From NCBI RefSeq assembly GCF_033807575.1, contig NC_084721.1:8804001-8868000 (forward strand): a DNA stretch of 64,000 nt, given 5' to 3'. Of this stretch, positions 21,298-31,622 are shown piece by piece; the stretch's first letter is position 1, and every line of letters starts with the position of its first letter. The notes under the pieces are model-generated. The model saw only the letters and a list, made by a program, of their open reading frames with translations. It did not search any database and had not been told where the DNA came from. Position numbers and translations under genes: made by a program. This DNA comes from Cydia pomonella. Its lineage: Eukaryota > Arthropoda > Insecta > Lepidoptera > Tortricidae.

Positions 21298-22560
21298 TTT
21301 TTTTTTTTATACCACGACGGTGGCAAACAAGCATACGGCCCGCCTGACGGTAAGCAATCACCGAAGCCTATGGACGCCTGCAACTCCAGAGGTGTTACAT
21401 GCGCGTTGCCGACCCTTTAAAAACCTGTACACTCCTTTTTTGAAGAACCCCATACTGTAGACCCTCGGGAAAACCTCGGAAGGGAGCTCATTCCACAGCC
21501 GGAGCGTCCGCGGGAGGAAATTCCTCTTGAACCGCACAGTACGCGACCATTTAGGTTCTAAGGTGTGAGGATGAACACCCTGCCGACGGCGAGCGGTGTA
21601 GTGATAGAAAGTGGCCGTTGACATCATGTCAAACAATTCCTCAAAGCATAGCCCATTGTACAAGCGGTAGAACACACACAAGGAGGCAAAGTCTCTCCTT
21701 AGGCTTAAAGGTTCAATACCACTTGTGAGTTTGGGATCGTCAACGATTCGCACAGCGCGCCTTTGGACTGAGTCAAAGGGTCCAAGCTGGCATGCAGGTG
21801 CTCCTGCCCAAAGGTGACAGCAATACTCCATATGGGGTCTGACTTGCGATTTATATAGCAACAGTCTTTGCCCCGGAGTACAGTATCGCCTCGCTTTATT
21901 GAGCACACCGAGTTTTTTGGATGCCAGCGCAGCCTTCCCTTCCAGGTGGCTACGGAATTGGACGTCACTGGAGATGTCGACACCGAGGATCCCAATACTC
22001 CCTGACATGGTAAGGGCTGTGCCTTGGAAATGCGGTGTCACAGTAAATGGGGTTTTCTTAGCGGTGAACGCGCAAACTTGTGTCTTTGTGGGGTTGAATC
22101 GGACTAGATTGTCCCGACCCCACACCGAAACTCTGGATAGAGTGCTCTCAATGTCCGACACAAGCTTTTCACGACTCTCGAGCACCACGGAACGAGGGAT
22201 GTTGGCACGGCCTGTGTAATAGGCATCCCCAGTACTGTCGTCTGCATAACAATGAATGTCGTCGATAGACAACATGTCATTGATGTGCAGCAAAAACAGC
22301 GTTGGGGATAGCACAGAACCTTGCGGAACGCCAGCGTTAATGTCCATGCTATCGGAGCAGCTTCCGTCTACTACGGCTCGTATGCGTCTGCCGGACAAAA
22401 AACTAGCGATCCATTTGCATAGACCCTCCGGCAATCCATAAGATGGTAACTTCGACAGGAGACCCCGATGCCAGACCCGATCGAACGCCTTCGCTATATC
22501 TAGGCTAACTGCCAATGCCTCACCTTGACTCTCAATGGCCGAAGCCCAGCGGTGTGTGAG
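21298..22560 (-). mobile_element. 5'-truncated LINE carrying intact RT C-terminal half
   Basis: On the minus strand the element starts inside the RT domain and runs through the stop codon (21358), a short 3' untranslated region and a poly-A tail (T run at 21298-21308 on the plus strand). A 4-bp ATAC flank is the only TSD I can define. Sister 3' ends lie at 29749-30042 (+). The 3' tail is also shared by two non-autonomous elements (46232 and 63626). Confidence 0.9.
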
Positions 22561-22593
22561 ATACATAAAATTCTTTAGATATGTAAAAGTCAA
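21358..22593 (-). CDS. LINE reverse transcriptase, 5'-truncated, uninterrupted
   Basis: RT of a jockey/R1-like non-LTR retrotransposon, which copies its own RNA at a nicked target. The 411-codon frame has no stops. The first ten or so codons come from the host repeat; genuine RT starts near YLTHRWASAIES. Motif A is ALAVSLDIAKAFDRVWH (residues 27-42), motif B GVPQGSVLSPTLF (88-100) and motif C YADD (116-119). A thumb-like ILGVDIS segment and the C-terminal LWNELPSEVFPRVYSM follow. The endonuclease and early RT motifs are missing, so this copy cannot move itself. The intact frame implies a recent insertion. Exact clade inferred from style only. Confidence 0.9.
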   Translation of the reverse strand: MTFTYLKNFMYLTHRWASAIESQGEALAVSLDIAKAFDRVWHRGLLSKLPSYGLPEGLCKWIASFLSGRRIRAVVDGSCSDSMDINAGVPQGSVLSPTLFLLHINDMLSIDDIHCYADDSTGDAYYTGRANIPRSVVLESREKLVSDIESTLSRVSVWGRDNLVRFNPTKTQVCAFTAKKTPFTVTPHFQGTALTMSGSIGILGVDISSDVQFRSHLEGKAALASKKLGVLNKARRYCTPGQRLLLYKSQVRPHMEYCCHLWAGAPACQLGPFDSVQRRAVRIVDDPKLTSGIEPLSLRRDFASLCVFYRLYNGLCFEELFDMMSTATFYHYTARRRQGVHPHTLEPKWSRTVRFKRNFLPRTLRLWNELPSEVFPRVYSMGFFKKGVYRFLKGRQRACNTSGVAGVHRLR

Positions 22594-22760
22594 GTGTCAC
22601 TCTAAGTGTCAGTGATAAAATATAATTAAAAAAAAGATCATTAAATTATCCTTAGAGATTTAAAGGGTCTCCAGGACTTGAATTCTTATATAAATAATTA
22701 AAATACAAGAAATTTAACCAGACAAACAGACAAGAATCGAATAAAGTGTTTCACGTTAAT

Positions 22761-23980
22761 GCCACTCGAGGATTGAGGTTGAATCAAATGTCACGATAAG
22801 TATCCTTTCTTGCACAGCTACAAACTATTAAAATAATAATTCGATTACTCCCTGTAATAAGTAAGGTTCTATTTTAAAAATGATTGAATTATGAGCAACA
22901 TGAGCTAATCCGCTTCGCGGTATGGGCCCTTATTCGACATGCTAAAAGTGACGTTTCGTGTTGATTTCCATTTGATGTGGGAAATATTGTGACTTGTCGA
23001 ATTGCTATCATCAACACCTGTCAGTGAACAATATCCACACTAGAGGCGGGGCGTTGTACCGGAATAGTTTTTGGAACAGGTTTTTTGTAATAGACTACTT
23101 TTAGCTTGTCGAGTATTTAAAAGTACGAACTTTGATTTCTGAAATAAAACAAATATGAAACTTTCATCACCTCGTACCTCCATTCTTACCGTTACTTTAA
23201 GCAAAACAAAATTTTGTTAACAGACGGTCGTCTGGGCGTCTGTTGTATCTAAAAATAGTGTAATAATATATAATAAAAATATGTCAATGGATTCATAGCC
23301 TTCACTCAAAACGTCATAATATTTCCGACCCCTACCGAAATAATAAGTCGATATTTGCATAAATAATCCTTATTTGTAAGACGCCTAAGACCGGCAAATA
23401 CGTAAACTGCCTATTGGGGGTCATACTCGTAAAAGTGGTATTTTAGACGTACTTTTGGTACGAGTAACAGAGACGTACTTTTGGTACGCAGTCCCAGCTC
23501 TAGTCAGGATTCTAGTTGTCAAATATAAGCGTGTCGAATACGTATTAGTTAACTGTCAAATGAAATTAGATCAACGGTAGACTTTTTTGTCGATGGGTAT
23601 GGCTGCCATGTTTGGATTTATGACATTTGAAAGGGGATCCTAAGGCAGAGAGTAGTTTTTTCTGTACGATTTTGATTCTTCTACTCGACGCAAGATGGAG
23701 TTAGCTGCCAAATTCCGATCTTGGCGTTATAAAAATAAACCGCAAGAACCATGACAATGACATGCAGTTGCGTCGATGTAGATCTATCATAAAAACGTAC
23801 ATGTGACAATTGTCCAGGATTTAAAAAAATCTTGACAATTAATAAATGTCAAAAAGAAAACTGATTTATTATAAAAATACAAATTATATATAAAGTTTGA
23901 TTTTAAAACCAATGATCGTGGGTCCTAACCCCGGCTCTTAACAATGAACATCTTGTAACTTGTGTGCAAAATATCATTTA
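22761..23980. other. Non-coding stretch with repeat fragments
   Basis: 22925-23030 shares GGGCCCTTATTCGACATGC and GTGTTGATTT...ATTTGATGTGG with the reverse complement of 27360-27480. AGACGTACTTTTGGTACG occurs twice 26 bp apart (23445-23462 and 23471-23488). No gene seen. Confidence 0.5.
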
Positions 23981-24325
23981 ACTTTTACCAATTACTTTTC
24001 GGTTAAATAAAATATCACGAGGAAGAAGTAGCCCCAATAAGGTATATTTTCCCCTCTGGGTTAGAAGGTCAGATGGCAGTGAGACAGGGAGAGATAGTGA
24101 AGAATGCGGCAAAATAATCATTAATTGTGTTGTTAGACTAGCTTTTTTTGTTAATATGAAAATTGACGCAACAGCAAGCTCAAAGCCCCCTATGAGCCAG
24201 AGCCTGTTAGGTGCAGGCTTAATTGGCTCATCCGAGGGAAGCGGAGCTTCGGCGACTAGCTGGTTGCGTCTGCTTATCAACTTCTTCCAATTCACTTTTA
24301 CATCAACTCCTTCTAAATTTGTAAA
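23978..24325 (-). CDS. Unassigned open frame, possible exon or repeat remnant
   Basis: Minus-strand frame of just over 110 codons. Its first half (VNWKKLISRRNQLVAEAPL, SDEPIKPAPNRLWLIGGFE) has a less AT-driven composition than the rest and looks protein-like, while the second half degrades into AT-rich residues. There is no ATG near the start, so the first codon is not a real initiator; the frame opens after a stop at about 24325. I do not recognise the family. It may be a decayed transposon protein, or an exon whose true 3' border lies near the middle of the frame. Confidence 0.25.
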   Translation of the reverse strand, partial: FTNLEGVDVKVNWKKLISRRNQLVAEAPLPSDEPIKPAPNRLWLIGGFELAVASIFILTKKASLTTQLMIILPHSSLSLPVSLPSDLLTQRGKYTLLGLLLPRDILFNRKVIGKS

Positions 24326-24642
24326 TTAAGGTCAACTTTGTAAGAACTAATACCTGTGCCATACTATAAATTGGACGATATGCCTAATTAATTGTTATTA
24401 ATGTTGAATTTTTAATGGCGTATAATATAAGACAGCGGTCGTATAATGACTGAGAAATTTGGATTTTTCTGTTTGAATAAACAGCAAACTGGAGACATTG
24501 AGATTAATTATAAACTTATTATTTTAGGTGTTATCAAGAAAAAAGGTCTTAATAGATTTATGAATAGGCATTGGCAGAAAAACAGGCGTCCGACCACGCA
24601 TAATGGAGGATTCTATTTCTTTTATCATGTAGCTATATCTAT

Positions 24643-24885
24643 ATGACCTCTGCCGCCGACTTTTTCACCCGTTGGCGCCTGTGCCCAAATCCTTCTAAGA
24701 CCGAAGTTTGCTGTTTCCACCTGTCCAATAAGCTGGCACATAAGACCCTCAGAGTTAGATTCCGGGGTACAGCCTTACAACATAACTATTCCCCAAAGTA
24801 TCTCGGTGTTACACTGGACAGAAGCCTGACATACCGATTGCACATAGAGAAGCTAAAAAGTAAAATAAGGACCAGGATATTTTAA
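24643..24885 (+). pseudogene. RT fragment of a jockey/CR1-type LINE
   Basis: The 80-codon frame reads FFTRWRLCPNPSKTEVCCFH, FRGTALQHNYSPKYLGVTLD, RSLTYRLHIEKLKSKIRTR. This is the region just after the YADD motif of LINE RTs: N..KTE.C.FH, then YLGV.LD..LT...H. Both sides are truncated, with catalytic motifs and C terminus absent. The uninterrupted frame suggests modest age. Confidence 0.85.
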
Positions 24886-24888
24886 TTA

Positions 24889-25784
24889 CGATACATAAAT
24901 AACTACTAAAACATGTTTTCTGCAAGAAATTAGTTATCTTATTATATTATAAAATATTTATTATCCATCTGTGATGTTTATTTCTTGTGAAGATATCGAA
25001 GTTTCGCTGTGTAGCACTTATCGATATATAATATGATCAAAATCGACCCGTCCACATCCCTAAAAATCCACACATACACATTTTTACGCACATATACAAA
25101 GCAGTATAACCACCAAAATGGCTACGGCTTGAGTATTCAAATTTGTATTGAGAAAAGGCAACTATATCCTGTCTTTATTTGCCTCTCTATCGCTCGAATA
25201 TGCAATACGCATGCACTCTTCGTCAAAATCGGTTTCAAACTTTTTCGACTGAGTACGCGCAATAAACGCCTAGTAGTAGTATTTAAATGTTTACCGTATT
25301 CATTTAAAGCATCGTAGGACAATGCCGCTATGTAAACTGTAAGGTGGGTATTAAATTAGTGTGAGTTATTTTGGCACCGGACTCAACCTTCACGTTACAA
25401 TATTTAAAGTATTGCGCTGTCATAGTAACGAAAATGATAAACACGTCAATCGGAGTAAACAAGTAACTAAATGATGCAAACAAGAAAATATTGCAAAATA
25501 GGTACATATATATGTACCGATAATTATTTTGTGTTAAAAATATGAGGCAAATTATACTGCCCGATTATATGGACTACATATTAAAAACGATTATCTTGGA
25601 AACAGTCAATAGGTGAACAAAGTTATAGTAAAATTGGTGCATAATTTCAGGGCTTGCCTGGCCCACGCATGATGTACCTACCTACCACGACCACGGCCGT
25701 CTCCTATTACTATTTTTTTCTAATTCCCTAACTAGCGAACAATATTTCATGTTCATAGTCTAGAATTTAAAACCTTAGCTACAT
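24889..25784. other. AT-rich stretch, no supported gene
   Basis: Only an 18-bp perfect palindrome, GGTACATATATATGTACC at 25501-25518, stands out. Frames at 25033-25317 and 25137-25322 overlap on opposite strands without motifs. Confidence 0.5.
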
Positions 25785-25950
25785 ATTTGTGGCGCTTGGG
25801 GTCCTAGCGTGGGTCTATGAGGAAATGTCAAAACGCCTTTTAAAGGTTTCTGGTGACCAGAGGCTATATTTCAATCGGCGGATCAGCATTGTTATCCAGA
25901 GGGGCAGCAGCCTTCTGGACACACCACCGACCGACCAGAATTTATTTATA
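25785..25950 (+). pseudogene. C-terminal relic of the RLE-type LINE family
   Basis: The frame from about 25789 reads MSKRLLKVSGDQRLYFNRRI, then SIVIQRGSSLLDTPP. It aligns with the end of the 39.0-kb element: LAKRLLDATGDRKAGAYLAQ, then RIGVAVQRSNAASLLGTLP. Only about 50 codons of similarity remain, in the opposite orientation to the longer copy. This shows the family has at least two copies here and that the C-terminal segment after the endonuclease-like region is part of the protein. Confidence 0.65.
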
Positions 25951-26289
25951 AGTTTTTATCTTAAGTGTTTTTATGATATTTTATATATAAACTTACAGAT
26001 GTCGAACCACCAGCAAAGTTTTTGAAGAGGTGTAGTTCCTGGTATCAACTGGAAACTGAAACTAATAATCTACACTCAAGAAAATGAAATATAGTCACAG
26101 AAAACTTTAATGTTTTATTTTATTAAAGAAAAACGTTCAAAAAATGTGTAAACAGAAATATATATTTTTTAATTCGTAGTTGAATAACATAATATGTATT
26201 TAATCTCCTGTACATAGGAATCGTCTTTTTGTAGGTTTATATAAACAATAAGTACTTAGGTCGATTTAGGCATCAACTCATCACACCAA

Positions 26290-26455
26290 AATTTTGTTCT
26301 AACCGGTCACACCGCCAAAAGCAGTATTATTTGTTTCAACCCGTCACAAGTAGATTTAGTTATATTAGGACACATCGTAATTTTGTAGCTATTGGTCAAA
26401 CTGCAAATCTGTTCCTATTCGTCATCCCGTCAAACTGTTCTAACTAGTCACAAGG
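26290..26455. repeat. Irregular array of a GTTCTAACnnGTCACA motif
   Basis: Variants occur at 26296-26311 (GTTCTAACCGGTCACA), 26333-26348 (GTTTCAACCCGTCACA), 26411-26426 (GTTCCTATTCGTCATC) and 26437-26452 (GTTCTAACTAGTCACA), with a weaker one near 26386. Spacing is uneven, so this is a degraded minisatellite or a motif cluster. Confidence 0.55.
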
Positions 26456-26459
26456 AGGA

Positions 26460-27359
26460 TACCTAAACAAATTTCACTACCCGCGAAACGTGTAATATAG
26501 ACCATACAGTAGGTCTTAATGGTGATGGCGACTGTACAATGGGGTTGCGTATACATACAAAGAGCATTCAAATAGTTGGTGATAGACCAAGTGACCGAGT
26601 TACTAACAGTTATATTATATCTTTTTTATAAATAATGTAATAGCGTAATTTTTGGAAAAATAATAAAGGATTCATGAACCATCTCGTAATTTTTAAAAAA
26701 CGGACTTTAAATCATATGCCTGAAAGATGTGTTAAGGTATACTTACAACTTGGATCGTGAACGTGGTTTAGAAGCAACTGGGTGCGGAGTAAATTGCTTG
26801 AATTTTTTTAGAATTTTGAGCGTTTCTAGGAGAATATGTGGAGCGAGCATTATTCGACGTGTAGGTGTGGGTTCAACAAAAAGATCGCATGTCAATAGTG
26901 CTTTATTGTCGTTAAAATTCAATTAATAATCGCCTTTATCGACCATCAACTGTGTGGTCACTTTTTAATTGATTGACATTGTCAGGTATAGTTTCACTAC
27001 TCGCCGCCGCATTATTCATAGCGCATTACTTATCCTATCGGATACAAGATGTCGCTGATTCTTGTAAAGTTATGTTTTAAAAAAAAAGACACCTTACTCT
27101 ATGCCATATATTGTATGAAAGGAAGGGTATTCCCTGTCGTACGTCAAAAAATCCAAGATGGTGCCCAAGCCCATGGACAAAAAAGTCTAGCAATAAAATC
27201 AACACTTGTCAAAATTTGACATTAGCAATCCACAGTCAGGTGACAATCAAATCAAACCGATCCACTTCGAGTTCAGAGCCATTACAAACTGTATAGTAGT
27301 AATAAACAAAGTTGATTTTAGTTTGATTATTTTTTCTATGAATGAGTTTTGATTGTTCC
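26460..27359. other. No supported gene
   Basis: Short frames at 26729-26926 and 27111-27296 carry no recognised domain. The region leads into the repeat at 27360. Confidence 0.45.
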
Positions 27360-27480
27360 AAATGATAATATCCACAGTTGATAGAATCAACACTTGATAC
27401 AATCAACATGCGATAGAATCAAGTGTTGATTTGATGTGGACGCGAAATTTGACAGTTGTGCATGTCGAATAAGGCCCATG
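27360..27480 (-). repeat. MITE-like fragment, partner of 22925-23030
   Basis: The reverse complement contains GGGCCTTATTCGACATGC and CACATCAAATCAACACTTG, matching 22925-23030. It includes a perfect 14-bp hairpin, AATCAACACTTGAT (27385-27398) with ATCAAGTGTTGATT (27418-27431). Confidence 0.65.
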
Positions 27481-27518
27481 GTCACTGTTCGGTACTTTTG
27501 TATATGTACACACAAATA

Positions 27519-27878
27519 CTACGTATTTTCGTTTATTATTTTAAAATCAATTAATACTTCATGGACTAGCATATTCCAAATGGGATAAGCCTGAAACGGA
27601 ACGCTTTTCTCAAAGCGCGCAACACCGAAGCTCGAGTGTTGCCATTCTCTCTTGCCAACGATCTCCAAATCGAAACGCGCGATATCTGCTCGCTCCGTCG
27701 AAGCTTGAGTCGAAAAACCCAAAATCAAATTGACACAGTGTACAGCATAAATAGAAATCGTCTCCCGACGCCAGCCTGTGAGATTACGACATTTCACCAT
27801 CGAAGGAACCAAACCAGGGGCCCCTGAGGAAGTTGCAGGCCACGTCACAGGTGAGTCCCCACGGTTTATGCTAGTCAT
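27519..27878 (-). CDS. Unassigned 119-codon open frame, doubtful
   Basis: The minus-strand frame is longer than expected for AT-rich DNA (segments DSPVTWPATSSGAPGLVPSM and FDLEIVGKREWQHSSFGVAR) but no family is recognised. On the plus strand the same DNA ends in CGTCACAG|GTGAGT at 27850, a near-ideal donor. A plus frame (TIEGTKPGAPEEVAGHVT) is open just before it, back to a stop near 27746. The segment could therefore be a plus-strand exon, a minus-strand reading frame or a repeat; I cannot choose. Confidence 0.25.
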   Translation of the reverse strand: MTSINRGDSPVTWPATSSGAPGLVPSMVKCRNLTGWRRETISIYAVHCVNLILGFSTQASTERADIARFDLEIVGKREWQHSSFGVARFEKSVPFQAYPIWNMLVHEVLIDFKIINENT

Positions 27879-27879
27879 T

Positions 27880-28780
27880 TATTCGACATAATTGTGTTCG
27901 AACCGGATATTACTATCTGGTATCAGTTTATGCGTATTATTTGTGCTGTACAAAAGTAATTGCAAGTAAATTCCTTTCCCTTTGTTCGTAAGTTAGCGAG
28001 AACCTACCTCCGCTTACAATTATTAATTATTAATCCATTTAGGGTTCAAACTAATTGTGGTCATCAATACTAACGGACCCTGGCTTACTACATACTAGCT
28101 ATCTAATAGGTACGAGTATGCAATGCAAAATGATGTACTCAATCATACAAAAAAATATTTTATCATGAACTCACTATGTGGAGTGGAGTTTTTGACACAG
28201 CCTGTAGCCTTTATGGTCGTCGAAGGACAAAAGTTTGCTTGTTATCGGGGAAATATCAAAACATATCTCCCAGCCTTTATAGGGAAAGTTTCGAGTGCAC
28301 ACACTCGAGTATTGAATCATTGACCTGCAACCGTTAGATAGGTAGAAACTTTTTAGCGTACCCGAACATTCTAAAATGCACGGAATTAATTTCGGGTGCA
28401 TTTTATAATATATACCAACATTTGATATAATTTTATTTTATTATCATTCACAACGCACACACACACACACTTAGGGGATACCAACAAAAAATATATGTTT
28501 ACATAACATATATGGTATAAATTAACAAACATACTTACTCCGTAGATATGAATATATTAAATAAAGTTTGTATTGGCTAATTATTTTTTATATAACATAG
28601 ATAACTTATAGTCATTATCACAAGTAAAAGTATTTGAAATATCATATATGTAACATAACAATTACATGACAGAAATGCCGTCCAAATTAGACATATGATC
28701 ATACTCGTACATGTAACAAACTGAATTAGTAGCTTCTGCTGTAGTAGCTGTTCTATCATAAAGCAGGTCTCCGTTAGGTA
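27880..28780. other. AT-rich stretch, no supported gene
   Basis: Contains a short (CA)n run at 28452-28471. Overlapping frames at 28123-28323 (+) and 28174-28401 (-) have no motifs. Confidence 0.5.
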
Positions 28781-28880
28781 CGACGACGAGCGAAGCGAGG
28801 AGAAGTGTTAGGTTGAACTACGAACAAACAGCGCGCGAGCCGAGCGAGCGAAGCGAGCATACCGCGGTAGAAGCCGGTGA
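28781..28880. repeat. GC-rich GAGCGAAGCGAG repeat block
   Basis: CGAGCGAAGCGAGGAG near 28790 and CGAGCGAGCGAAGCGAGC near 28842, ending at ACCGCGGTAG, stand out from AT-rich flanks. I recognise this as a recurrent lepidopteran repeat motif; element class unknown. Confidence 0.55.
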
Positions 28881-29009
28881 AGTGCCAGAATGAAATTTTC
28901 AACGGTTAACTAATTTAAGGGAATTCTCAAGTGGATAAGGAAGTGCACGCTTGTTTTTAGATAATGGATTGCTCCACTTACCTACTGTCAACTACTATGT
29001 GAGTTGTTG

Positions 29010-29180
29010 CTCTAATACAATACAATACTCTTTATTGCACACCACACATATTTTACAATAAATGTACAATAATGTAATATTTTGTAATGTAATGTGTAAT
29101 ATTTTTCTTTTGTACATTATCATTTATTGTTTCAAAAACCATATCAGTTGATCTAAACTGATATGGTTTTTGATCGTTCG
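29010..29180 (-). mobile_element. LINE tail fragment plus perfect 18-bp hairpin
   Basis: 29030-29045 reads CTTTATTGCACACCAC, like 15510. At 29132-29149 and 29156-29173 TCAAAAACCATATCAGTT and its exact reverse complement flank a 6-nt loop (GATCTA). Outside this, ACAATAAATG-type text is again inverted, so the whole tail can fold back. Confidence 0.6.
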
Positions 29181-29748
29181 ATTTTATCATTTTCATAAGT
29201 TTTAACTTTAACACGACATTAAATTATCACCATTGAAAGTTTTTTTAAAAACAAATTAGACATTTTAACATTATACAATTCTGGTTTTATACCAAATGTA
29301 AATCTTATATTAATCAAAATTATACAATATGAGCGTATATCCTGTGAATTTTATATTTAAAATTAGTATATATTACATTACTTGCCCATTAATTTCGCTC
29401 GTTTTCTTATAAATAATTGAATTGAATACGTTCTTTCACTTACAGAATTTTTGTGTATTCGCAAAGACGATGTGTATTCTGATTTATGAAATAATTACGA
29501 TAAGATATTGATTCTATATCTTACTGCATCCCTCTCCCGACAAGCAAGTACATCGTAAAGAATTAAAAGATACGGATTTACTTGGAAAATAACCGACTGT
29601 CAAGTTTACAGGCGGGATACATTTTTTCAATACTTGAGACTCAAATAAGAAAAACGGGATGTAACATGTGCTAGAGTCGTTAACTTTGATTGTATTGTCC
29701 ACAGAAGTTACTATTTCTAAAATGTGTTTGACCCTATGGTAGTTTAAG
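29181..29748. other. AT-rich stretch, no supported gene
   Basis: No signal beyond short frames. Confidence 0.5.
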
Positions 29749-30042
29749 TCGCCGTCGGCGGGGTGTTCATCCTCACACCCTAGAACCTAAATGGTCACGC
29801 ACTGTGCGGTTTAAGAGGAACTTCCTCCCGCGCACGCTCCGGTTGTGGAATGAGCTACCTGCCGAGGTTTTCCCGAGGGTCTACAGTATGAGGTTCTTCA
29901 AAAAAGGAGTGTACAGATTTTTAAAGGGTCGGCAACGCGCATGTAACACCTCTGGAGTTGCAGGCGTCCATAGGCTACGGTGACTGCTTACCATCAGGCG
30001 GGCCGTATGCTTGCTTGCCACCGTCGTGGTATAAAAAAAAAA
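29749..30042 (+). mobile_element. 3' end of the 21.3-kb LINE family, second copy
   Basis: The plus strand encodes HPHTLEP, then RTVRFKRNFLPRTLRLWNEL, GVYRFLKGRQRACNTSGVAG and VHRLR before the stop. This is the same C terminus as the minus-strand element at 21298, followed by the same 3' untranslated sequence and a poly-A run (30032-30042). All RT motifs are gone through 5' truncation. No clear TSD. Confidence 0.92.
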
Positions 30043-30722
30043 GTACCTACGCATTCATAGGTACTTAGAATCTATGCATAACTAAGGATAAATATATTAC
30101 AATCCATATGAATGAGAAAATCCACGCCACACTTTTAAACAAACACAAGCACACTTTTAAATTACTTCATTAAATTAAAACAATTGGATTTACTGCAGTT
30201 TAATAAACTTAAGTCTTCATGTTAGACCCAAGCAGTCTCTTTAAAGGGTTCGAGTTTAATTACAAGATTTGTCAAATAATAAATAAACTTGTCGCAGGCC
30301 ACGTTTCTAGGGTTATCAGCGACAAATTAAGTTAAGCAGAAAATAATTAACTCAAAAAGTTCGATGAAGTTATTATACGGTTAGCTGTTAGTGATCTTAC
30401 CCACACATACATAAAATAAACAACAAAAATAGAACTTCGTAATTAAGTTTCCTTCAGCGCCGCCGGTAATTTATAATCCTTTAAATCGCGCTCTGTAAAG
30501 ACTTCCCGAAAGTTTTTCGTAAAGTTGGCAACCCTGGGATCTGGCAAACCTTGCCGTGATTTCAAAGCCTTCAGATACGCCAGGATTTATCCCTGCCAGC
30601 GAATTCCGTTTCCGTTTTTATTTACCGTTCAAGCCTGTTGTGAATGACACGTTTTAAAAAAAATAATGCTTAAACAATCGTTACAGCAAGCTACGAATAG
30701 CATAATTTAAATAAAAAAGTAA
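30043..30722. other. No supported gene
   Basis: AT-rich, with a moderately GC-rich patch at 30460-30600 that I cannot assign. Confidence 0.45.
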
Positions 30723-31622
30723 TTTTTCACGTCAGCAGCTAGAACAAGAGTAATTTGCTGCTTAAAAACAGTGAGCAAAATATAAAAAAATAACATTCAA
30801 GTGACCTTTAGATTCGAATGTCATTTCAACGTGCGGGGCCTAATACAAGTTCGAAATATTTGGATTCTATTATCTTTATCCCTTTCACGTCATTAGCAAA
30901 AAGAAAGAGACAAAAAAGTGCATACGTAATTCAACGGTATATTGACGGTTTATAATAGACCCCCGAAATAAGTCAGACCGCATAGTTCCAAAACACCCTA
31001 CGAGTCTTCATTCGTAATAATTAATTAATGAAATAAAAGTTTTAAATTTAATAAAAACACCATATTTTACGTATTTTATTATACAATCAAAACAATGAAC
31101 TTATACAAATTTACGCAATTGTTACGCAGTAAATAATTTTACTTAACTACATACTTTTAACTATCTCTACTATAGTTGACAAATAGTAGTATCCGCAATT
31201 CGGACCGGATCTTACAGTGTTTTTTTTTTTACAAAAAAAAGTTGTCGATTGAACTGTCAATTGATGTTCGTTAATTCATTATTTTCGTATTATTTTATTG
31301 AAATTTCTTTCGTTTTGTTTTATTACGATAATTAAAGTTAATTGTTAGAATACCTTCAGAAAACATGAGTGAAATAGTGATCCGTCCGTCTGGATTACAT
31401 TTTTTCAGGTTGTATTTTTTGATGGCTGACTGACGTGAAAAATTTTGTGTACTACACGAGATCAAAGTTATTTACATCTCGTGCGCTTTTGAGTCCCTTA
31501 CTACGCTCAAGATTTTAAATTATATAATATTAGATATTATAGAATCTTTCGCTTGCACGGGACTCAAAACAAGCACTCGAAGAAATATCAAACTTTGCTC
31601 TCTTGTTGTACAAATAACTATT
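30723..31622 (-). mobile_element. TTTTCACGTCAG element, copy A
   Basis: About 900 bp matching, on the opposite strand and nearly throughout, the copy at 37710-38627. Within it TTTTCACGTCAGCAGC (30723 on) and GCTGACTGACGTGAAAA (to about 31442) are inverted, defining a core of roughly 720 bp with short terminal inverted repeats. The outer part (31443-31622) holds CACGAGATCAAAGTT and CAACAAGAG-type text. No long frame. I recognise the sequence as a common lepidopteran non-autonomous element. Confidence 0.8.

Larger units (their letters stand above)
21085..22760 (-). mobile_element. LINE-tail repeat T, copy 2, split by a younger LINE
   Basis: 21085-21297 and 22561-22760 together match the copies at 12396 and 51096-51760 in order. 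The 1.26 kb between them is a separate LINE. ATAC at 21294-21297 and 22561-22564 flanks that insertion. The shared right half includes AAATTATCCTTAGAGAT and TTGAATTCTTATATAAATAA. Confidence 0.75.

Noticed and set aside
21705..22441. Other frames overlapping the intact LINE RT
   Set aside because: Shadow frames; no motifs.
28781..28880. CRISPR-like or satellite array from GAGCGAAGCGAG words
   Set aside because: Only two to three imperfect words with no regular spacers; eukaryotic repeat context.
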